A stretch of 64,000 bases of DNA from Xanthobacter autotrophicus. GTDB lineage: Bacteria; Pseudomonadota; Alphaproteobacteria; Rhizobiales; Xanthobacteraceae. A program made the position numbers and the translations under genes. Positions 1 to 9,088 of this stretch are shown one piece after another; position 1 is the first letter of the stretch, and the number at the start of each line of letters is the position of its first letter. A model generated the notes under the pieces. The model saw nothing but the letters and a program-made list of their open reading frames with translations, searched no databases and was not told the origin of the DNA. The stretch lies in assembly GCF_029991245.1 (NCBI RefSeq), contig NZ_JAIVFO010000001.1:62001-126000 (forward strand). Reading direction: 5' to 3'.

Positions 1-335
1 GCTGGATCGGCTTCATGGCGGTGAGCATCGTGGTGTTCCTGGTGCTGGGCTGCATCCTGGAAGGCCTGCCGGCCATCGTGCTCATGGCGCCGCTGATGTA
101 TCCCATCGCCCGCAAGCTGGGTATCAACGACGTGCACTATTCCATGGTCATCGTCACGGCCATGAACATCGGCCTGATGACGCCGCCCATCGGCATCGGC
201 TTCTTCCTCGCCTGCAAGATCGGCAACGTCTCGCCCGACGAGGCCATCGGCGCCATCTGGCCCTATCTGGTGGCGCTGTTCGCCGGGCTGGTGCTGGTGG
301 CGGCGGTGCCGTGGATCTCCATCGGCATGTTGTGA
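1..335 (+). CDS. TRAP transporter large permease (DctM family), C-terminal part
   Basis: This is the C-terminal end of a multi-pass inner-membrane protein; the reading frame is open to the left edge of the window (first full codon at base 3), so the gene starts outside. The visible 110 or so residues contain three or four hydrophobic segments and the stretch NIGLMTPPIGIGFFLACKIG, which is characteristic of the last domain of DctM-type TRAP permeases. These proteins use an ion gradient to import organic acids delivered by a periplasmic DctP-type protein. It converges with the HEAT/flavoprotein operon on the other strand, and the two are separated by only about 45 bases. The substrate cannot be inferred from this fragment. 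Confidence 0.85.
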   Translation, partial: WIGFMAVSIVVFLVLGCILEGLPAIVLMAPLMYPIARKLGINDVHYSMVIVTAMNIGLMTPPIGIGFFLACKIGNVSPDEAIGAIWPYLVALFAGLVLVAAVPWISIGML

Positions 336-346
336 GAGATGGAGCA

Positions 347-372
347 CCGGGCGCGGCAGGGCCCGCACCCGG
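347..372. terminator. GC-rich stem-loop between convergent genes
   Basis: Bases 347-356 and 363-372 form a 10-bp stem with one mismatch and a 6-base loop. It sits exactly in the short gap between the convergent TRAP permease and HEAT-repeat genes. There is no T-tract on either side, so it is only a candidate bidirectional terminator. Confidence 0.35.
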
Positions 373-380
373 CGCAAACC

Positions 381-1355
381 TTACGCCGCCGCGTGGCAGC
401 GCTCCAGCGCCCAGCGCACCAGCTTGCGCACATCCGGGTCGGGATCGTCGAAGGCGGCTTCCAGCGCGCCGACGGCGGCGGGATCGGCGATCTCGCCCAG
501 CGCCGCGGCGGCTTCCTTGCGCACATTGCTCAAGGGATGCGACAGCGCCTCCGCCACCACCGGCACGGCGGTGCGGGCCTTCAGCTTGCCGAGCGCGTTC
601 ACCGCCTTGGCCTGCACCTGCCAGCTGTCGTCGTTGGCGGCGAGCATCAGCGGGTCCACCGCCTCAGGCAGCCTGGCCTTGCCGATGGAGAAGGCGGCTT
701 CCTCGCGCACCTGCCAATGGGCATCCTTCAGCCCGGCAACGAGGGCGGGCACGCCCGGCGTGCCGCTGCGCACGAACACGAGGGCCGCCATCACCGCCCG
801 GCGCACCGCGGCTTCCGGATCGGTGGCCGCCAGCAGCAGCGCCGGCAGCGCCGCATCCGCCTTCAGGTAGCCGAGCACGCCCAGCGCCTCGCGCCGCACG
901 GCGATCTCCGGATCGCAGAGGGCTTCCAGCGCCACCGGCATGGCGGCGGGGTCCTGCATGTCGCGCAGGGCCCGAAGCGCGGCGGCACGCACGAAGGCCG
1001 CCTGCGGACCGCTGCGCTCCTGCGCCCGTTCGATGAGGCGCGGCGCGGAGCCCGGCTCCTTCTTATCGGCGAGGCTCTCGATGGCGGCAAGGCGCACCGC
1101 CTCCGCCGCATCGTCCAGCGCCGCGATCAGGCCGAGGGCGGCGGGCAGGCCGGAATGCTCGTCGAGGGCCTTGGCGGCCGCCTCGCGCACGCCGGCATCC
1201 TCGTCCTTCAGGCCGGCGAGCAGCAGTTCCACCGCCTGCGGGTCCACGCTCTCGGCGAGGGTGAGCATGGCGACGCGGCGGATGCCGGGGTCGGCGTCGC
1301 GGGCGCGCTCCGCCACGGCATCGAAATCGTCGTCGAAATCATCGAACAGGGCCAT
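381..1355 (-). CDS. HEAT-repeat (PBS-lyase type) protein
   Basis: A 324-residue protein made almost entirely of about ten alpha-helical HEAT repeats, each with a D-P/V-RxxAxxAL type core (for example DPEIAVRREALGVLGYL and DPEAAVRRAVMAAL). Such solenoids are binding scaffolds; members of the PBS-lyase subclass sometimes load cofactors. The start is taken at ATG 1355, giving an acidic N-terminus (MALFDDFDDDFD); longer frames run into the upstream ferredoxin gene. It is the last gene of the operon and begins 8 bases after the ferredoxin stop, so it probably works with the flavoprotein and ferredoxin, perhaps as an assembly or docking factor. That role is inferred from position only. Confidence 0.85.
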   Translation of the reverse strand: MALFDDFDDDFDAVAERARDADPGIRRVAMLTLAESVDPQAVELLLAGLKDEDAGVREAAAKALDEHSGLPAALGLIAALDDAAEAVRLAAIESLADKKEPGSAPRLIERAQERSGPQAAFVRAAALRALRDMQDPAAMPVALEALCDPEIAVRREALGVLGYLKADAALPALLLAATDPEAAVRRAVMAALVFVRSGTPGVPALVAGLKDAHWQVREEAAFSIGKARLPEAVDPLMLAANDDSWQVQAKAVNALGKLKARTAVPVVAEALSHPLSNVRKEAAAALGEIADPAAVGALEAAFDDPDPDVRKLVRWALERCHAAA

Positions 1356-1363
1356 GGCTCGCC

Positions 1364-1597
1364 TCAGCGCAGGAGATAGGGGATTTCGACCTTCACCGCC
1401 CCGGTGGGGCAGTCCACCTCGCACGGCATGCAGTACCAGCACTCGTCGTACTTCATGTGCGCCTTGCCGGAGGCGGGATTGATGGCGAGCACGTCGAGGG
1501 GGCACACGTCGATGCAGACGCGGCAGCCCTTCTCGGCGATGCATTTCTCGTCATCGACCGTGACCGGCACGGAGGTGGGGTGGTTGGCGAACGGCAT
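1364..1597 (-). CDS. 4Fe-4S ferredoxin subunit, AprB-like
   Basis: A 77-residue protein with two cysteine clusters: CIAEKGCRVCIDVCP near the N-terminus and CWYCMPCEVDCP in the second half, which together can hold two [4Fe-4S] clusters. The spacing of the first cluster (with extra residues between the first two cysteines) and the CWxCxxC second cluster resemble the N-terminal part of the APS reductase beta subunit, but the protein lacks the long C-terminal tail of true AprB. It lies between the flavoprotein and the HEAT protein on one transcript and is the likely electron carrier for the flavoprotein. Start at ATG 1597. Confidence 0.88.
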   Translation of the reverse strand: MPFANHPTSVPVTVDDEKCIAEKGCRVCIDVCPLDVLAINPASGKAHMKYDECWYCMPCEVDCPTGAVKVEIPYLLR

Positions 1598-1630
1598 GGG
1601 GCAGGCTCCGAAATCTCGAATTCTGGAAGG

Positions 1631-3367
1631 TCACTCGGCGGCGAGCGCCGGGGTGCGCAGCTGGTGGTAGGCGCCCATCTCCTCCTCGGGGATGTCGACC
1701 ACATAGGGATCCACCGCGCGCTTCCTGTTGGCCATGCGGCCGAACTCGTCCTTGTAGAGCAGCGTGTGGCAGAACCAGTTCTCGTTGTCGGTGGCCGGGT
1801 GGTCCACGCGCCAGTGGTAGAGGCCCCAGCGGCTCTCGGTGCGGTAGAGCGAGGCGGCGGCGGCCATGTCGGCGCAATCGAGGATGGATTGCAGCTCCAG
1901 CGCCCGCATCAATTCATGGGGATCCTTCACGCACACCGCATTGAGATCCTCGCGGATCTCGGCGAAGCGCGCCTGGGCGATGCGATACTTGGCGGTGACC
2001 TTCGGCGGCTGGAGATAATCATTCACCAGGCGGCGAGTCTTGAACTCCATCTCGTGGGGGGTCAGGCCATCGTCGCGGCGGGTGGGGGCGAGTACGCGCT
2101 CCTGCTCGCGGGCCACATCGGCCTCGTCATAGGCCGGAAGATCAGTGGAGGCGCAGTAATCGGCCGCGTCCTGGCCGGCAATGCCGCCGTTCACGAAGGC
2201 GCCGAGCATGTAATTGTGCGGCACGCTCGCCATGTCGCCGGCGGCATAGAGGCCAGCGACCGTGGTGCGGGCATTCTCGTCCACCCACACGCCCGAGGCC
2301 GAATGGCCGGAGCAGAAGCCGATTTCGGAGATGTGCATCTCCACCATCTTGTCGCGGTAATTGGTGCCGCGCTTCTCGTGGAAGCGGCCGCGGGAGGGCC
2401 GCTCGTTGGAGTGCAGGATGGTCTCGATCTCGGAGATGGTCTCCTCGGCGAGATGGGTCATGTTGAGGAAGACCGGTCCGTTGCCGCTCTGAAGCTCCGA
2501 ATAGAACTCCTTCATCATCTGGCCGGACCAGTAATCGCACTCGATGAAGCGCTCGCCCTTGTTGTTGGCGGTGTATCCGCCGAACGGGCCGGTGACATAG
2601 GCGCAGGCCGGGCCGTTGTAATCCTTGATCAAGGGGTTGATCTGGTAGCATTCGAGGTTCGCGAGGCCCGCGCCCGCATGGTAGGCCATGGCATAGCCGT
2701 CGCCGCAATTGGCGGGGTTCTCGTAGGTGCCGAACAGATAGCCGGACGCCGGCAGGCCGAGCCGGCCGGCGGCGCCACAGGCGAGGATGACCGACTTGGC
2801 CCGCACCACCAGGAATTCGCCGGTGCGGGTGTTCACCCCCATGGCGCCGGCGATGCGGCCGTCCGGGGCATTCAGCAGGCGGGTGGCCATGTAGCGGTTG
2901 GTGACCAGAACCTGGTGCTTGCGCAGCTGGCGGTAGAGCGCTTTCTTGACGTGGTGGCCCTCCGGCATGGGCAACACATAGGTGCCCATGTGGTGCACCT
3001 TGCGCACATTGTATTCGCCGGAGCCGTCCTTCTCGAACTTCACGCCGATGGAATCCAGATACTGGATCATCGGGTAGGAGCCGGTGGCATAGGCCATCAC
3101 CGCCTTCTGGTGGACGATGCCGTCGTTGGCGACGGTGATCTCCTTCACATATTGCTCGGGCGTCGCGTAGCCGGGGATGACGGCGTTGTTCAGCCCGTCC
3201 ATGCCCATGGAGACGGCGCCGGAGCGCTTCACATTGGCCTTTTCCATGAGGACCACCTTGAGGGAAGGATTCTTCTCCTTGGCCTTGATGGCGGCCATGG
3301 GGCCGCCGGTGCCGCCGCCGATGACGAGGATGTCGGCTTCGACGATCTCAGTCTTGATCTCGCTCAT
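1631..3367 (-). CDS. FAD-binding subunit of the succinate dehydrogenase/fumarate reductase/APS reductase family
   Basis: A 578-residue flavoprotein. The N-terminus has a dinucleotide-binding loop (VIGGGTGGPMAAIKA) followed by a KRSGAVSMGMDG segment; a second FAD-contact motif (GLYAAGDMASVPHNYMLGAF) lies near residue 380, and the C-terminal helical domain ends with ESRWGLYHWR, as in AprA and SdhA relatives. The family transfers electrons between a small oxidised substrate and iron-sulphur clusters. The ATG (3367) overlaps the stop of the upstream DUF971 gene in an ATGA, indicating translational coupling, and the AprB-like ferredoxin follows 33 bases later. No membrane anchor or true aprB/M is nearby, so the substrate is unknown. 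Confidence is high for the family and low for the reaction. Confidence 0.88.
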   Translation of the reverse strand: MSEIKTEIVEADILVIGGGTGGPMAAIKAKEKNPSLKVVLMEKANVKRSGAVSMGMDGLNNAVIPGYATPEQYVKEITVANDGIVHQKAVMAYATGSYPMIQYLDSIGVKFEKDGSGEYNVRKVHHMGTYVLPMPEGHHVKKALYRQLRKHQVLVTNRYMATRLLNAPDGRIAGAMGVNTRTGEFLVVRAKSVILACGAAGRLGLPASGYLFGTYENPANCGDGYAMAYHAGAGLANLECYQINPLIKDYNGPACAYVTGPFGGYTANNKGERFIECDYWSGQMMKEFYSELQSGNGPVFLNMTHLAEETISEIETILHSNERPSRGRFHEKRGTNYRDKMVEMHISEIGFCSGHSASGVWVDENARTTVAGLYAAGDMASVPHNYMLGAFVNGGIAGQDAADYCASTDLPAYDEADVAREQERVLAPTRRDDGLTPHEMEFKTRRLVNDYLQPPKVTAKYRIAQARFAEIREDLNAVCVKDPHELMRALELQSILDCADMAAAASLYRTESRWGLYHWRVDHPATDNENWFCHTLLYKDEFGRMANRKRAVDPYVVDIPEEEMGAYHQLRTPALAAE

Positions 3368-3855
3368 GGTTTCACCTCTGGAAGGTCGGGGCCGGCCGCA
3401 TCCGCCGCGAGGGCGGCGAGATAGGCGAAGGGATAGACCCCGCGCGCATGGCCATCGGAGAAGGACAGGTTGAGCCCGTGCGCCCCGAACGGGGCCACAT
3501 GGGTGAGGGTGACGCCGGCAAAGTCGGCGGAAAACGTTCCCCGCACCCGGTCGGCCACGCAGGCCGCGCAGCGGCAAGCGGCGCGGAGCGCCGGAGCGCT
3601 CAGTGTGGCCCGCAGGGCCGGGGCGCTAAGGGTGGCGCGGAGCGCCGGAGCACTGAGACTGGCCCGAAGGGCCGGAGCACTGAGGGTGGCGCGGAGGGCG
3701 GGGGCGCAGAGACTGGCGCGGGGCGCCGGGTCCGCCGCCCGCCCGCCGGAAAAGGCGAGGTGCAGGTGGCGCCGATCGCGATCGAGGCGGATCTCCTCGA
3801 TCTCGGAACAAGGCTCCGACGGCGCCGGGATGGGCTGGGGGGCAGACGTCATCAT
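3364..3855 (-). CDS. DUF971 (GBBH-like N-terminal domain) protein with internal tandem-repeat expansion
   Basis: A 163-residue protein. The beginning (EEIRLDRDRRHLHLAFSGG) and the end (CRCAACV, then GVTLTHVAPFGAHGLNLSFS and YPFAYLAAL) match the two halves of a DUF971/gamma-butyrobetaine-hydroxylase-like N-terminal domain, a small beta-rich, metal-binding module found alone in many proteobacteria. Between the halves there is a run of about five copies of a 9-residue unit, APALRATLS, which looks like repeated duplication of the normal segment just before CRCAAC. The start is placed at the first of two adjacent ATGs (3855); an upstream ATG at 3933 is possible. It is the first gene of the flavoprotein operon and overlaps the next gene by 4 bases. 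Confidence 0.75.
   Translation of the reverse strand: MMTSAPQPIPAPSEPCSEIEEIRLDRDRRHLHLAFSGGRAADPAPRASLCAPALRATLSAPALRASLSAPALRATLSAPALRATLSAPALRAACRCAACVADRVRGTFSADFAGVTLTHVAPFGAHGLNLSFSDGHARGVYPFAYLAALAADAAGPDLPEVKP
3574..3735. repeat. 27-bp minisatellite inside the DUF971 gene
   Basis: Six successive 27-base units (3574-3600, 3601-3627, 3628-3654, 3655-3681, 3682-3708 and a partial last one) share a ctggcGCGG-AGCGCCGGAGC-type core. Units alternate between two variants, giving a 54-bp higher-order period. Because 27 is a multiple of three, the frame is kept and the repeat is translated as APALRATLS or APALRASLS. Confidence 0.85.
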
Positions 3856-4013
3856 GGGAGCGATTGGACATCGCGGCCGCCCCGGCCGATAGCAACTAGT
3901 TGCTGGCTGGAGCACTTCCAGGGAGGGCGGCACACGCGGTTGCCAGAGCCTTGGCGGCGCTACCCACCGCCGCCTGCGCTATGGTGCCCGCCGCAGCAAC
4001 GGGCGAATCCCTC

Positions 4014-5117
4014 ATGGATCAGGTGGAAGCCATCGTCATCGGCGCCGGCGTGGTGGGCCTCGCCATCGCCCGCGCACTGGCCCGGGCCGGCCGCGAGGTA
4101 GTGCTGATCGAGGCGGCGGGCGCCATCGGCACCGGCATTTCCGCGCGCAATTCCGAGGTCATCCATGCCGGCATCTATTACGAGCCGGGAAGCCTGAAGG
4201 CCGACCTCTGCGTGAAGGGGCGCGATGCCCTCTATGCCTTCTGCGCCAGCCATGGGGTCGGCCATTGCCGCATCGGCAAGCTCATCGTCGCCGCCACTGC
4301 GGACGAGGTGGCCTATCTGGAAAAGCTCGCCGCCCATGGCGCCGCCAACGGGGTGGATGACCTTGAGATGCTGGACGGCGCCGCCGCGCGGGCGCTGGAG
4401 CCGGCGCTGGATGTGCATGCCGCCCTGTTCTCTCCCTCCACCGGCATCGTGGATTCCCACGGCCTCATGCTGGCGCTGCAAGGCGACACGGAGGCCGCTG
4501 GCGGCATGCTGGCCCTCGGCGCCCCCTTCGCCGGGGCGGAGCCGGTGCCGGACGGGCTGATTGTGCGCACGGGGGGCGCAGCGCCCCTGGTGCTGGGCTG
4601 CCGCCTGCTGGTGAATGCCGCCGGCCTCGACGCGCCGGGCCTCGCCCGCCGGATCGCCGGCATGCCGGCACACCTCGTGCCCGAGCAGACGCTGGCCAAG
4701 GGCAATTACTTCACCTGCGGCCGGAAAGTGCCGTTCAGCCGCCTCATCTATCCGGTGCCGGAGCCGGGCGGGCTGGGCACCCACCTCACCCTCGACCTCG
4801 GCGGCCAGGGCCGGTTCGGGCCGGACGTGGAGTGGGTAACGCAGCGGGACTATGGGGTGGACCCGGCCCGCAAGGCCACCATGATGGCCTCCATCCGCCG
4901 CTACTGGCCGGATGTGCGGGAGGAGGACCTCGCCCCCGGCTATGCCGGCATCCGTCCCAAGATCCCCGGCCCAGACGGCGGGCCGCAGGATTTCGTCATC
5001 CAGGGGCCGGCGATCCACGGCATTGCCGGGCTGGTGAACCTGTTCGGCATCGAATCGCCCGGCCTCACCAGTTGCCTTGCCATCGCGGACAAGGTGCTGG
5101 AGGAGACCAAAAAATAA
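4014..5117 (+). CDS. FAD-dependent oxidoreductase, L-2-hydroxyglutarate oxidase-like
   Basis: A 367-residue DAO-fold flavoenzyme. The N-terminus has the FAD-binding loop [18 protein letters not shown], followed by [18 protein letters not shown], which is the signature of the LhgO/L2HGDH group (the histidine in VIHAG is the usual flavin contact). The C-terminus has GIRPKIPGP and [11 protein letters not shown], also typical. Members oxidise L-2-hydroxyglutarate or related 2-hydroxyacids to 2-oxoacids and pass electrons to the quinone pool. The start is ATG 4014, just before the FAD motif; a longer in-frame extension from 3900 is not supported. It is divergent from the flavoprotein operon and convergent with typA. 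The exact substrate is not certain. Confidence 0.85.
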   Translation: MDQVEAIVIGAGVVGLAIARALARAGREVVLIEAAGAIGTGISARNSEVIHAGIYYEPGSLKADLCVKGRDALYAFCASHGVGHCRIGKLIVAATADEVAYLEKLAAHGAANGVDDLEMLDGAAARALEPALDVHAALFSPSTGIVDSHGLMLALQGDTEAAGGMLALGAPFAGAEPVPDGLIVRTGGAAPLVLGCRLLVNAAGLDAPGLARRIAGMPAHLVPEQTLAKGNYFTCGRKVPFSRLIYPVPEPGGLGTHLTLDLGGQGRFGPDVEWVTQRDYGVDPARKATMMASIRRYWPDVREEDLAPGYAGIRPKIPGPDGGPQDFVIQGPAIHGIAGLVNLFGIESPGLTSCLAIADKVLEETKK

Positions 5118-5140
5118 GGGCCGCCCCGAAGGACGGCCCT
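5108..5140 (-). terminator. Rho-independent terminator of typA
   Basis: Bases 5117-5123 and 5134-5140 form a 7-bp stem (AGGGCCG/CGGCCCT). Read on the minus strand the stem is followed by TTATTTTTT, a proper T-tract, so it terminates typA. It overlaps the stop codon of the oxidoreductase gene on the plus strand. Confidence 0.8.
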
Positions 5141-5170
5141 GAACTTCAGCAGAGCTGAACCGATCCGGCC

Positions 5171-7000
<1,830 letters not shown>

Positions 7001-7067
7001 GGTCGTCCAGCACGAAAACGCGGGTCCGAATAACTCGGGCCCGCCGGGAAAGGGATTATTGCGGCGC

Positions 7068-7095
7068 AAAATACACACAAACCGATCAAGATCAA
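7068..7095 (-). promoter_or_regulatory. Candidate typA promoter with an FNR/FixK-like half-palindrome
   Basis: On the minus strand TTGATC (7095-7090) is followed after 16 bases by TATTTT (7073-7068), a plausible sigma-70 pair about 70 bases before the typA ATG. The same bases read on the plus strand give CCGATCAAGATCAA (7082-7095), which matches 8 of 10 defined positions of the FNR/FixK consensus TTGAT-N4-ATCAA. It lies between divergent typA and the channel gene. Confidence 0.4.
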
Positions 7096-7209
7096 TGCGC
7101 GCTGCCGAAACCGGCCGGAATTGGCGCGCGTCTCTTGCCCGCGCGCCGGCTCTGGGCTTGAGAAAAAGCGGTGCGATGGACAAGCGAGCCTGAACGGGAG
7201 AATGGCGCC

Positions 7210-7647
7210 GTGTATTGGTTCCTGGACGGAGAATTCCTGGTCGGTGGGCTGGTCAGCGTCGCCACCATCACCATCCAGGCGCTGGTGACCGTGCTTGTCA
7301 TCAAGATCGGGCGCATCTCCGCGCGCCATCTGTCCCCGCGCCGCAGGATCGTGACCCTGATCATCATCATGGGTGCGTCGGGGACGCTGCTCATGCTCGC
7401 GCATTTCCTGGAAGTGGCGGTCTGGGCCGCCTTGTATGAGCTGGTGGGCGTGATCCAGTCCAAGGATGCCTATTATTTCGCCTTCGTGAACTTCACGACG
7501 CTCGGCTACGGCGACATCCTGCCCGAGCACCGCTGGCGCGTTCTGGGTCCCATCACGGCGGCGAACGGGATGCTGCTGTTCGGCTGGTCCACGGCGGTGT
7601 TGTTCGCGGTGCTGTCGCGGGCGCTGCGCATCCTGCGTTTGGGCTAA
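7210..7647 (+). CDS. Small two-helix potassium-channel-like membrane protein
   Basis: About 145 residues with three to four hydrophobic segments and the pore signature FVNFTTLGYGDILP between the last two, matching the TxGYGD selectivity filter of K+ channels (Ion_trans_2 fold). There is no cytoplasmic regulatory domain. The start is uncertain: GTG 7210 has GGGAG about 9 bases upstream, whereas an in-frame ATG at 7171 adds 13 charged residues without a good ribosome site. Its function as a conducting channel is inferred from the filter. It is followed 48 bases later by the phosphatase gene in the same direction. Confidence 0.8.
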   Translation: MYWFLDGEFLVGGLVSVATITIQALVTVLVIKIGRISARHLSPRRRIVTLIIIMGASGTLLMLAHFLEVAVWAALYELVGVIQSKDAYYFAFVNFTTLGYGDILPEHRWRVLGPITAANGMLLFGWSTAVLFAVLSRALRILRLG

Positions 7648-7695
7648 GGCCGCCGGCCCGATCTCGGCTATAGTGGCCGGGTCCAGGGAAAACCC

Positions 7696-9072
7696 ATGCC
7701 GCCACTGACGTTACGACAGGATGACGAAGGCCGCCTCGATGCGGGCGAGGTTGCGGCCGCGACAGCCGTGATGGCGCGGCATCCTTATTTTGCCGACTTC
7801 CCGCACCCGGTTCTGGCCACCCTCATCGCCAGCGGCGAGAAGATGCTGGTGGCGCCCGGCACGCGCCTCATCCAGCGCGGGGACACCGACACGTTCGCCC
7901 TCCTGGTGGTGGAGGGCACCGCCGTCGTCACCATCGACACACCCTATTCCCATATGGAGCTGGCCCGTGTGGAACTGGCCCATCTGTCCGCACCGGCGGT
8001 GATCGGCGAGATCGCCGCCTTCACCGGCGTCGCCCGCACCGCCCATGTGGATGCCGCGACCCAACTGACGGCCGTGCGCCTCTCGGCCGAGGCGCTGGAC
8101 GCGGCGGGCCGCGCCCATCCCGCGCTGCTGTCGGCGGTGATGCGCCAGTTCGGCAGCCGGTTCGAGACCTTCAACCGCGTCTTCGGCTTCTACGCCAATG
8201 CGCTCAACGCGCTGGAGCGCCGCGACTTCGACCTGAAGCTGCTGGACGATCTGCGCAATCCCCTGCCCGAGCTGGTGGATTTCTCCCACTCCTTCCGCCG
8301 CCTCGCCGAGGCCATCATGACGCGGGTGGCGGAGCGCCGCGAGATGGCCAATGCCGCGGCCATCCAGCGCTCCATGCTGCCGGCTCCCCTCGCCCCGGAT
8401 CTGCTCGGCGGGCGCGCCGACATCGGCGCCGCCATGCGGCCCGCCAAGGATGTGGGCGGCGACTTCTACGATTATTTCCTCATCGATGCCCGCCACCTGG
8501 TGGTCAGCCTCGGCGACGTGGCGGGCAAGGGCACCCCCGCCGCCTTGTTCATGAGCGCCACCCAGACCGCCCTTCGCATGGTGCTGCGGCGGGAGGCCGA
8601 CCTCTCCACCGCGGTGGCGACCGTGAACGACCTTTTGTGCGCCACCAACGGGGAGGACATGTTCGTCACCCTGTTCTGCGCCGTGATCGATCTTGAGACC
8701 GGCGATCTCACCTACTGCAATTGCGGCCACACCGACGCGATGATCCTGCGCGCGGACGGCACCATCGAGCGACCGGCGGCCACCGGCATGGCCCTCGCCA
8801 TCCTGGAAGGCATGAAGCCCCGCGCCGTCTCAAGCCGCCTTGCCCCGGGCGACCGGCTGTTCCTGTTCTCCGACGGCCTGACGGATGCCATCAACCCGGG
8901 CGAAATCTCCTTCGGCGACGCGCGGCTGGAAGCGGCGGCGCTGCGCGCCCTGCACCTGCCGGCCGAGGCTTTCCTCGCCACATTGCTGGATGCCGCCGCC
9001 GAGCATTCAGGCACGGCGCCGCAATTCGACGACATGACGGCTCTGGCCGTCACCTTCACGCCCGTGGGCTGA
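7696..9072 (+). CDS. Cyclic-nucleotide-binding domain/SpoIIE-type PP2C phosphatase
   Basis: A 458-residue signalling protein. Residues about 20-150 form a cNMP-binding-like beta-roll (HPYFADFPHPVLATLIASGEK at its start, later VIGEIAAFTG). A helical linker near 205-230 ends in MANAAAIQRSMLP, typical just before RsbU-like catalytic domains. The C-terminal half has the PP2C metal-binding motifs KDVGGDFYDYF, LGDVAGKGTPAALFM, and RLFLFSDGLTDAINP plus a final FDDMTALAV. Such proteins dephosphorylate anti-sigma-factor antagonists in partner-switching pathways. No anti-sigma factor or STAS protein lies in the window, so its target is elsewhere. No transmembrane or HAMP segment is visible. Confidence 0.9.
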   Translation: MPPLTLRQDDEGRLDAGEVAAATAVMARHPYFADFPHPVLATLIASGEKMLVAPGTRLIQRGDTDTFALLVVEGTAVVTIDTPYSHMELARVELAHLSAPAVIGEIAAFTGVARTAHVDAATQLTAVRLSAEALDAAGRAHPALLSAVMRQFGSRFETFNRVFGFYANALNALERRDFDLKLLDDLRNPLPELVDFSHSFRRLAEAIMTRVAERREMANAAAIQRSMLPAPLAPDLLGGRADIGAAMRPAKDVGGDFYDYFLIDARHLVVSLGDVAGKGTPAALFMSATQTALRMVLRREADLSTAVATVNDLLCATNGEDMFVTLFCAVIDLETGDLTYCNCGHTDAMILRADGTIERPAATGMALAILEGMKPRAVSSRLAPGDRLFLFSDGLTDAINPGEISFGDARLEAAALRALHLPAEAFLATLLDAAAEHSGTAPQFDDMTALAVTFTPVG

Positions 9073-9088
9073 AAGACCCTCCGCGCCG

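Noticed and set aside
1364-3367. Dissimilatory APS reductase (aprAB)
   Set aside because: The ferredoxin lacks the AprB C-terminal tail, the flavoprotein is shorter than AprA, and sat, aprM, qmo and dsr genes are absent.
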